Assembly: GCF_032854445.1 (NCBI RefSeq) | Contig: NC_088295.1 | Location: 76,226,028-76,290,027 of the forward strand | Direction of reading: 5' to 3' | DNA from: Liolophura sinensis | Taxonomy: Eukaryota; Mollusca; Polyplacophora; Chitonida; Chitonidae | DNA: 64,000 nucleotides | Shown here: piece after piece, positions 52,346-61,540 of the stretch | How the letters are laid out: the number at the start of each line of letters is the position of its first letter | Numbering within the stretch: position 1 is the stretch's first letter | Notes under the pieces: generated by a model | What the model was told of the DNA's origin: nothing | What the model saw: only the letters and a program-made list of their open reading frames with translations | Databases searched by the model: none | Program-made: the position numbers and the translations under genes

Positions 52346-54831
52346 CGTTCTTAGGGATGGTTTGAAAGATTTTGTACACGGCCTCTATATACGATGTTAT
52401 AACTGAGTTATTAAAACAAACGCCTTTTGTCTTCTGCAACATGGCCTGTGCCGTTTATTTCTCATTTACCGTAAGCCATGATTTGAGTCCACTGTTTCTG
52501 TATGCCCTAGCTACTTTGAGAACCTTTCACGGTAACCTTTCACAGTAAATGCCACAACAAGTGAAAGATGAGTAAGTATCTTAAAGAGCACTGATAAAAT
52601 TCATAAACTTTACCAAATACATTTACAGCTTACAGGATGCACAATATTATATCAAACGTAAAATGTCCAATTTTCTCCCAATTTTGGCTGCTCTTTGATC
52701 GTATTATGACGTTTGTACATGATCCACATGCTATTCAATCGATCATAAAATGACTTCATTGCCTTAAGACTTGTATACTGGCAATTTTCTTGACATACAT
52801 TTGCTGCCCAACCGTTTGTGCAAAAACTCCAATGTAATTACAACGTACTTCATTGAGATTTGTGAGTATAACTGTGAGTCAAATGTGGCAACTTAATCTC
52901 TTTGTTGTATCTTTGTAGATAGAACGATTTAGCACAATTACAGACTCCTGTCTAAATGTGTGACACCTCCGCAGTCCATGCAATGGTTGGGACTGCTTTT
53001 ACATTGTATTTGTTTTTATAATGGCGATCTTTAACAAAGTCAATACTTTCATAACACACAAAAATGGCTTTCCCAGTCATACCAAAATTGATATCATTAC
53101 AAAAATTAGGTAATTGATATAAAATTCACATTTCATCACAAAAATAGATGCATTGCTGAGTTCATAATTAATTATACAGAAATGGTATGAATAGCAGCAG
53201 TAAGACATAACGAAATGGTAATCGCATGCTATCTACTGACACTCCTAATATATTCCTGACAAATGACAAGAAGACTTTAGGCAGTCAAGGCAAGGCAAGT
53301 TTGTTAGTAACATACGCTCTACAGAGTTATGTCCCTTTTGTAAACTCGACTCCCACTGTCAATGTTCTTCGCCTCTCTTTCACAGCAATTCAAAACTGTA
53401 ACTTCTGAGTAGTCTTGAAAACACATGCAATACACTTAAGCTTGTGAAACAGGAAAGATATATTCATATTCGACTTCAGCACTATAAACTTCATTAAAAT
53501 TCCTTACCAGGATAATTATACCCACACAGGTTCTCCCACTACGACTATTCAATAACAGGACATTAGGATCACAGAACGTATAAAATAGACTGAAAATGAG
53601 ATAAAATGTCTACTTCTTGAGAAGGTAGGTTTTCAATTGTCAGTGTGGATCACATTTTGTCCATAACTTATCAGGGTAACAGAAATAACGGTAAACTTTG
53701 TAAAGTCATAACAACTTCAACAATTAAATTATACATATTCCTGGGATGACAACAAATGGATGAGGTTTGAAGACAGTATACACAGCTTATCATATATGTA
53801 GGACATTTAAATAGTACTTTTGAAATAGCACAATTTCTTGGCCTCCGTACAACACAAGGCACACAAAGAAAGCCATTATATTCAGTGATCACTCCTCTCC
53901 ATTTCCCCACTTTCCCTTCACAACATTCTGAATGTCGAAGAACCCATGAAACATGCTTAGATTCAAACCCTAATCAGTTTCTCCCCACTACTCTGTCCTT
54001 TTATATGCCCATTCATTGATTTCCCCACGTGAGATAATGTCAATACATCACATTACAAGAAATCCATACGTTCTAATCCACCCACCCCTGAACCTTTTGT
54101 CATTACCGCATCCCAGCACAATTCTGTGACATCAGATGTTCTAATCCCCCATCCCCTGAACCCTGTTTCAGCACTGTATCTCAGCAGAGTCCAATGATGT
54201 CATATGCTCTGAACCACCCCACCCTTGAACCCTTGATAAACACTCTATCTCAGCACAGTCCAATGATGTCAGATGATAGCACTTGGCAATTATGTCTCTC
54301 TCTATGAAGACATAGAGGCTGGTAACCATATCCAGTAAACCTCAGCCATGAATTACTCCGTGAATACATGTCAACATCACTTAACTCCAGTTCCACCAGC
54401 CATGGACGTATCGGAGTTCACAAAAATCTTGTGAAGACAAACCAGAAAGGTGTGAACAGGCCATCACATGGTTCCAACCAGCCTGGATTTTGTCAGCAAA
54501 ATGAACATTTCCATAATTCATGAAGTCTATAGTCACATACACCTTGGATCATCACTCCTGTTTCAATGCCTGAAATTTATTTCCTAATGTTAGAGACATG
54601 TTTTTACTTGACTGTTCATCCATTTGTTTGTTTTCCTCCACGTACCTGTTCAAAATGACGTTCTCTGTATTTCAAAGAAAAACAAACTGTTAAAGGGATA
54701 TGCAGAATCAACATGGACTGGCTTATCAAATGTGCCATAACTAAATACGACATGATGCAGGACAGATTTTAGTCAAGTTTTTCTAAAACAATACAGAAAA
54801 TATATGATGGTTTCCATAAGGAGAAGTAATA

Positions 54832-55067
54832 TACAGGGTGTCCCAGAAGTCTTGCACCATCCTGATTTTCATTTTTTTTCCCTGTGTTTCAGATTTAAAA
54901 CTGATTTTAAATTTTTTTCTCTCTTCAGAGTTAATTATGGCTAATAAACAGTAAAAGAAAGAGTTGAATTGGTTTTTATGTTTGGAAGAGATAGGGCAAA
55001 ACACCGCTCTGTAGCTCAAGCACACAACCTCATCCTGGATGGTGCGCCACTTCTGGGACACCCTGTA
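54832..55067. mobile_element. MITE with 31-bp terminal inverted repeats (Tc1/mariner-like)
   Basis: The ends are TACAGGGTGTCCCAGAAGT...GCACCATCC and its complement, 28 of 31 positions matching, enclosing 236 bp. The terminal TA at both edges fits a TA target-site duplication, as used by Tc1/mariner elements. There is no transposase. The stray minus-strand frame here reads QKW..FWDTLY, a known by-product of such ends, not a gene. It lies downstream of the CDV3 stop codon and may be inside its 3' UTR. Confidence 0.85.
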
Positions 55068-55317
55068 CATGTGCAAGTGCAGTAACAAAGTATTCATAAA
55101 AAAACAAAGTTAATTTCTCTCTAAATTTCCCCTAACTCTTGTCCCACTGAATCAAAAAACAAAATACAAAACTGAAAGAGAAAGATATCATATCTATATT
55201 AGCATGTTCACGTTTTATGTGCCTGTCATGCTGAAATGTAGAACTTTATCAATGTAGGATGGCCTTCACACATTTAAAAGAGATATTAAACTGTGCAAAA
55301 AGAGTGTATTTTAACAA

Positions 55318-58300
55318 TTATCTGACTGGGTCTTCTTTGCCTTCCTCATGAATATCAGATCTTAAAGTAGAATAAAGTAGTCATGTTTTTCCCAGGTCAT
55401 GTTGATTCTCCAATCTACTGAACACACAGTCACATCAGCTGGTTTGCACCACGCATGTGTGTAGCCCACACCATAATACATAACCATAAATTCACATAAG
55501 TCTGAATGACCTTGGCTTGACAAGTGTTTTGGTAATTCAGGCTGGTAATTTTAGACTTACCCCTGATCACTATCCCCCCAGCGGAACAATCCTCCTCCAC
55601 CTCCACCTACTCCTCCCCCAACACCTCCCAGTGTGGGGAAATCCTCCTCGCTTTTCAGGTTGGGCGCCCCTTTCTTCCTCCTCATCTGTGAGAGTGGGGG
55701 CTGTCGCGCTGGCAGTGGCAGCGTACCTAGGCTGATGGGGGGACATATTTACCCGCTGCTTTGGGTTCTTCAACCTTGGGAGCAGGCTCTGGTTCTGGCA
55801 GCAGACATATCAAGTCATGAGGTAACATAGGCTGCATTCATTCTTGGAGATTCAGGGTGTGCTTAAACATGTTTATTGTTATTTATATGTACATACAGTG
55901 TCTGCATTCTTGTACTTTTATCTACTATATTCCATGACAGGCAATATTTGCTGTAAAGGGCTTCCAATTTGGGTTGCTGATGAAACTAACACCGTAGAAA
56001 TTTTACATTTAAGAATATAAAATACTCATATGTCGTGCACCAAAGTTCTGATGACAGCAATTGGTTTACTGTCATATGACCTGCACTTGCAATGCTTTCT
56101 TTTCCATAACACTGTATGAACAAACTTGTGTGACATACAACAAAGCAGAATTCCTTGGCACCAAGACTTTAATAATGCATTTTGTTCTGGTGTTTAAATG
56201 TGTCTTACCAGGAGGAGGGGGTTGTGGCGTAGGTTCAGCAGCAGCGACCGACACCTTCCAGGACCTTCCTTACCATCACGGCGGTCTTTGCCTTCCTCCC
56301 TTTCCCCATCATCATCGCTATCTCTTTTATCACTCTCCTCGTCTTCCTCTTCTTTGCTGGGAAATTATAAAATTTTTGTTAAAAAATAAAGCAAAAAGCT
56401 GTCCTCCTTTCATCTAAAAAAATACTTAAATGAACCCTTTAAACAAAAGATTTAGCCAGCATATCCTGCTACAATTCACAATATTTCAATGTCACTTAAT
56501 AGCGGTGAAGACTGATCTGATTTGCAGTTAACCTTCAAAACTCAGTGGTACAAGCATTGATACTTCTTGCCACCTTACATAGAAGGAAAGCTTAATGGCT
56601 GAATGCCAACATTTCACTTCTCTACCACACCGCTGGTGTACAAAAAAAAAAAATGAATTAAGTATATTAAGGCAGTGAATACATTTCCCTTGGGGAATCA
56701 TGGTCCCTGGTTTTCATTCACTTTAAGATCATACCTTATTTGAAGATTCTGTATTCTTAAACCTGTGTAATCTTTTTCTGTCTCTTCTTCAAATTCTTTC
56801 CACTCTTGGTCTTCCTGTGGACATAAAATTGTAATGCAGTCAGTATTAATACATGTGTTTCCCCAGTGAGCATAGGGGAAACCACAATTCCTGGTCCAAG
56901 GCCGTTTTAAACCCTGTCTGTCTAAAGTCTGTCCTAGTGAAGCAGCTTCAACTACTAGACCACAGCCAACTCCTTTGTAGAATATACAGGATAAATGTTA
57001 TTTATGACAAATGATAACAACACAGAGAATCCCATCTTCAAACAGTGTGTTTAAATGCTGAAACATACACTGTTAAAATACAATTTTCTCATGCTGCAAA
57101 ATGGATAATTCGCACATCTAATGATCTACTGGTCAGAGCACTTTAAAAAGAAAAAGAACATCAGGTATACATTTCAGAATGGTATTGATTTATTTCATTT
57201 GACTGATTGTTGATTAAGTCACACTCAAGAATATTTTAGAGGATGGCAATCAGCTTCATGATGGAATGGAGGAAACTGAAGTGTACGGATTGAATCACTG
57301 AAGTGGCACTGTTGTCAAGTCATTCAGAAAAAGGCAGAAAAACAACTGGTTGTGATCCAACCAAACTTAAAATGGCACAGACAAAAGCACTAAAGCTCAG
57401 TTTTGTTCTACTGTCTGAACGACAGAGAGTGTACATGTACGATGTATAATGATGAAAGGACATGGATTGCAAGAAATGCAAGGCGTGCAAAATCGTTAGC
57501 CATCCCGAGACAACCTAAAATATTTGTCAGGCAACCTAAAATGCAGTATTAGCAGCCTGTCGGGCTATCTAAAATTCCAGTCCTGCATGACATTTTAGCA
57601 TCCATTCCAAGCTTTATTCCAACCGTAATGATGCAGTTTCCTTCCCATTAAACACTAAACATGCTAAACTCCTGAAACGATTCGAGTCACGGTCCCTTGC
57701 TGCCATGTTGTTATTCAACACAGAGAAATATACAAGTCAGCACATCTGCTGCAAATTCATCATTTCAAAATCTTGTCACGTAGAGGTTGAAAATGTATGA
57801 GTGTACAAATTGGGGAACCAATCTGGAAAAATGTTTTTTTCAATCGCAGACAAGTGTGATCGATGCTGACAGCTATCAATTGACGTCCACAAGAATTTGA
57901 CCAGCGCTACAACTCCAAGCAGCACCGTAGCCCCCAATTGGAAAACTGGTAATGAAACTTCGAAGCACACGTAAACAAGGCTTCGTGGAGTCTTCGAAAG
58001 AGGGAATACAAGTGGCTGAATAATGACCAGGAAAATAACACATGTTCTAGATTATTTGCTGGGGGTCCAAGTTTCCATGCAATGCCGATGTCAATAGTAA
58101 TAGCAATCAAAATGACCCAATTCGGGCTCAAAACAAAAACAGTACTGAGGCCAATACAGCTGCAGACTTCCTTAAAGAAGCTCCTAAGGCAAACTGAAAA
58201 TAAGTATCGTTTACTTAAATTACTACGCATTGTGTTGAATTATGTTGAAATTCCCTGTGTCTCAACAAATACATGTAATTGTATTGTCATGTATTTTATT

Positions 58301-61001
58301 GGCTACATTTGTGGTTAGCAGAAACATTTTTGGGCAACCAAATTCTCATGGTAGCCCAAGGGCTATCAGAGACATGAACATTTTCCTAGCCCTAAATGGA
58401 CAACATTAGGAACAGACATCATTTGGCAGACCAACATTTGTGTATGTCAACAGGGGAAGTACAGAAGATTTATTTATTCATTTTATTTGATTGGTGTTTT
58501 ATGTCATACTCAAGAATATTTCACTTATACAATGGCTGCCAGCATTATGGTGGGAGGAAACCATGCAGAGCCTGGGGGAAACCCACGACCATCCACAGGT
58601 TGCTGACAGACCTTCCCACGTACAGCTGGAGAGAAGCCAGCAAGAGCTAGACTTGAGCTCACAGCAAATGCATTGGTAGGGGCTTTTGTGTCATTGCGCC
58701 ATGTTGGTGTGCTAACCACTTTGGCCACAGAGGCCCCCTGAAGTACAGAAGAGTTCAAGGACAGTTTACAGAGCAAGACAGGGTTACTCCCATCGTGCTG
58801 GCCTGGTTAGCTGGTACATCAAAAGTCCGATTTAGCTAGGAAGCAGATGGACATTTTTTTTGTCTCTATTAATGCTTATATAACCTTTGATGGTTACTTA
58901 GTGGGCAAGAGCAGTGACTGAAAACGTATTGCTACTGCTTTATTGATCTTCCCCCTCATTCACAAGATGTAAAGTTGAGGCTGAGTTACGTTGTAGAGTG
59001 ACATCGGGTTTGTACATGATCAGCATCTGAGAAACAGAAGGGAGTCAATGACTAACAATGGTCGGCAACCACAGCTTTTACAATGATAATGTTTCTTTAA
59101 GGGATGTTGTTACAGGCTACTGAACAAAATTTTCCTCAGTTACTTTGCTTTCAGCACTCTCCAACTTTAATGTCCGGGTTTTGCACATTGTGCATTTCAA
59201 AAGAAGTCTTCTTGGAAAACTACACTAAAGTGTGCAAAAATGTGGATATTTACGAATATTTCTGCCTGATAAGGCATCATGGGTTACACATTAGAGATCA
59301 TACCAGGTTGATTACAGTGACAGAGATAGACGTTATCAGCCAAAAAGTTTTGATTTATTTATTTGATGGCGTTTTACGCCGTACTCAGGAATATTTCATC
59401 TCTATGTGGGCGACCAGCATAAAGTGGGTGGGAAAGCTGGGAAACCCATGACCATTAGCAGGTTGCTGGCCTTTCCATGTATGAGCAGAGAAGAAGCCAA
59501 CATGAGCTGGACTTGAACTCACAGCAACTGCATTGAGAGGCTCCTGTATCAATGCGCAGCATTGACACGCTAACCACCTTTCCCTAGATATCATCCAGAG
59601 ATAAATATCCTCCCATATTTTAGCAAGCTCAACAAACTGGCCAACAACTGGTTCCCAAACTGGCCAATGTCTGATGTCTGTCGTAGTGTGGATACAGTAG
59701 TTATACCCAGTTCCCAGGCCTTGCGAATGCAAACGGTGTGGCCCAGGAACCCACATGGTGTCTATGATGGGCAGCCATATTTGTGAAGTTCAAGCAAGCG
59801 GAGAAGTTGAACTTACTGAAATATGGATGAATATTTACCATCATTTAGATGATGGACAGCTCAGGATTTTATCTGTCTGGCAGTCTAGGCCCTAAGCATT
59901 GTAAAGGGAGTGACTGAGCAGGCTGGGAAGGTTAGAAATCTGACTGTTTTCTGAAATTTCACAATACTTCCTTCAGGGGTGAATGGGAGCAATCCATGAC
60001 TATTGGAGTGCCAGTACAAACATAAAGAAGCCAAGTATTCTCATCCAGGGCTAGTGTCACTCATTAAAATGTCTAAGCAAATGAATGTCAGAAATATAAA
60101 GTATGGAGGCACTGCATTTAATGTGTTGAATTAGTGACAAGCAAAGCAGTGGAACATGGTGTAGTGGTAAGATTTGGACAATGTAGGGTGGGGGGCTCTC
60201 GGGAACTAACAATTTTATGGTACTTGCCAGATTGAATATACATCTCCCCCAACTGCGTCATTAGCAGCTATCATAGCGCCAAGCCCTTTAGCTGCGTTAG
60301 AGCCCCCACCCTCTCTCGTCCACACCTCTAACGCGCTTCTATTTACAAACAAAGCATTGTCTTTCCTTGAAAACTGGTTTTTCCAACGAACAACTAAATA
60401 AACTGGTCAACGAAAAACAGAAGCAGCACCAAAACAACAACCTGGGTCTTTCCTGTTCATTAACAAATGAGAGCGAGACCATATGGACTACGTTGTTGTT
60501 GTTTGTTGTTGGGAAAGTTGAATCCTTGAACACACTGGAGTATAACATTTTGTTTCCCATTCAACAAATCTCGAAACCAAATCATACCTGTGCTACTGCT
60601 GTGGATGTTCCAGTCGTTGAAGAAGACTGTGTTTGTCTGTTTTGAGATTTGTCCTTATCTTTTTTCTTCTTCTGACTTTTCNNNNNNNNNNNNNNNNNNN
60701 NNNNNNNNNNNNNNNNNNNNNNNNNNNNNNNNNNNNNNNNNNNNNNNNNNNNNNNNNNNNNNNNNNNNNNNNNNNNNNNNNNNNNNNNNNNNNNNNNNNN
60801 NNNNNNNNNNNNNNNNNNNNNNNNNNNNNNNNNNNNNNNNNNNNNNNNNNNNNNNNNNNNNNNNNNNNNNNNNNNNNNNNNACTTTTCTGCTGCTCCGAT
60901 TCCTGTTTGACGAGCAGTTCTGTCGGCGTTAATTTCCCCTTTGACTTCTTCGTTCTCTTGTCTTTTTTCGCGAAGAAATCGTCAAGACTTGCATCCGCCA
61001 T
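55318..61001 (-). CDS. CDV3: CDV3 homologue (5 exons; assembly gap and two apparent frame breaks)
   Basis: Conserved small protein of unknown biochemical role (carnitine-deficiency-associated gene expressed in ventricle 3). Exons: 60588-61001 (ATG), 56735-56814, 56209-56356, 55561-55794, 55318-55360 (stop). Matches: start MADASLDDFFAKKDKRTKK; EDQEWKEFEEE and DYTGLRIQNLQI; acidic KEEEDEESDKRDSDDD; Pro-rich EPTPQPPPP; GKYVPPSA; KKGAPNLKSEEDFPTLGG; a Gly-rich run; and a short tail ending EEGKEDPVR. The splice sites are good, but the reading frame breaks at about 56,263 (exon 3) and 55,729 (exon 4). One missing base at each point would restore both, so errors in the assembly are more likely than a dead gene. 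Exon 1 holds a 200-N gap. The last exon is inferred from splice phase only. It is divergent from GGACT. Confidence 0.85.
56866..56975 (-). mobile_element. SINE family 2 fragment
   Basis: Minus-strand order: a box A-like 'tggtctagtagttgaagctg' at the right, 'cactaggaca' in the middle, then 'tttaaaacggccttggacc' and 'gggaattgtggtttcccc'-type end (complement of 56,876-56,900). It lies in the CDV3 intron between exons 1 and 2, close to exon 2. Confidence 0.55.
57183..57290 (-). mobile_element. SINE family 1 fragment, strongly decayed
   Basis: 'tgatttatttcatttgactg', 'cacactcaagaatatttta', 'gatggcaatcagcttcatga', 'tggaatggaggaaac' trace the family-1 order with many mismatches. It lies in CDV3 intron 1. 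Confidence 0.5.
58468..58740 (-). mobile_element. SINE family 1, full length
   Basis: The best complete copy in the window. Read on the minus strand it starts GGGGGCCTCTGTGGCCAAAG then GTGGTTAGCACAC. Box A-like 'tggccaaagtgg' and box B-like 'gagctcaagtctagctc' form a tRNA-derived head. The body has 'ctgtcagcaacctgtggatg', 'cataatgctggcagccat' and 'aatattcttgagta', and it ends with the CAAATAAAATGAATAAATAA tail. It lies in CDV3 intron 1. Confidence 0.85.
59346..59590 (-). mobile_element. SINE family 1, near full length
   Basis: It has the tail 'atttatttatttgatgg', then 'cgttttacgccgtactcagg', 'gaaacccatgaccattagca', 'gaagccaacatgagctgg' and 'acttgaactcacagcaactg', ending near 'gacacgctaaccacc'. 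A short deletion removes part of the middle. It is the second copy within 1 kb in CDV3 intron 1, same orientation as the first. Confidence 0.8.
60682..60881. other. Assembly gap: 200 N
   Basis: Exactly 200 Ns inside CDV3 exon 1, so the length is a placeholder. The bases on the two sides share a seven-base overlap ('acttttc'). Closing the gap on it would give an unbroken frame EQQKSQKKKKDKDK. The true missing sequence may therefore be zero or a short Lys/Gln-rich stretch. Confidence 0.97.
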
Positions 61002-61540
61002 CGTAGATATCTCGGTTATTTGTTTCTAAGTGTAAAATCTGTTAGCGTAGAGTAATTATTCCGAATATTGTTGAAATCCACCAGGAGAAATCTATCGTCA
61101 TGCGGCCGCAGGAATCCATGCGCATGCTTGCGCCGACAGGAAAAGCTATCCCGCAGCTACCGGAAGTATGCAGTCTCATTAGCTGTTTAATTTCCTAGCA
61201 TCGTATCGCCTCAATAGTTGATTGAATGCAACGTTTTCGTCACGTATTATATTTAACGATAGTTTTATAAACAATCACAGGCTAACTGAGTGACTGGGAA
61301 ACCTCTATCGGTTATTACCCAGGGTTTTAATACTTTAAAAAATGCAAGACCATTCCACACAATTTGTGAGGTGTAAAACATCTGGTTGAGTAGAGACTAA
61401 CCAACAGTTGCTTGCGGGCATGCTGGGTTGTTTAAGTTGTTAATTGGAAGCTATATCTGACTTTTATGAGAGACGGAGGCCTCGTGCTTCTTCAGCGCCA
61501 ACTTTATAAACTACTGGGAACTACACTCTCTAGAATTGAA
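61002..61540. promoter_or_regulatory. Bidirectional promoter between CDV3 and GGACT
   Basis: Only 539 bp separate the two divergent start codons. The half near CDV3 is CpG-rich and contains a full ETS/GABPA-type site ACCGGAAGT (61,159-61,167) and an NRF1-like alternating block ATGCGCATGCTTGCGC (61,118-61,133). Both motifs are typical of TATA-less housekeeping promoters in animals. The motifs are seen; their use is inferred. Confidence 0.6.

Larger units (their letters stand above)
46600..54830. other. Gene-poor stretch upstream of PDK
   Basis: I found no exon with credible homology on either strand. It holds a dispersed repeat copy (49,457-49,633), SINE relics near 52.1-52.3 kb and a poly-G run at 48,109-48,126. 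At 47,155-47,170 there is a CRE-like GACGTCACC inside CG-containing DNA that might be regulatory. The longest open frame (49,245-49,571, 108 codons with a permissive start) overlaps the repeat and has a composition unlike a protein. Confidence 0.6.

Noticed and set aside
54783-55097. 104-codon minus-strand frame
   Set aside because: It spans the MITE from one inverted end to the other. The QKW..FWDTLY pattern is a translation of the terminal repeats.
55684-55730. A 41-nt micro-intron in CDV3 exon 4 (GTACGC...CACAG) as an explanation for the frame change
   Set aside because: It would leave the in-frame TAG just before the donor, and the length is below that usually spliced. A single missing base explains both parts.
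60160-60345. Inverted GGTGGGGGGCTCTC / AGAGCCCCCACC segments near the CDV3 promoter side
   Set aside because: The pairing is short and imperfect over 110 bp, with no clear ends. A weak likeness to 10,425-10,560 ('attttatggtacttgc') is too short to define a repeat.
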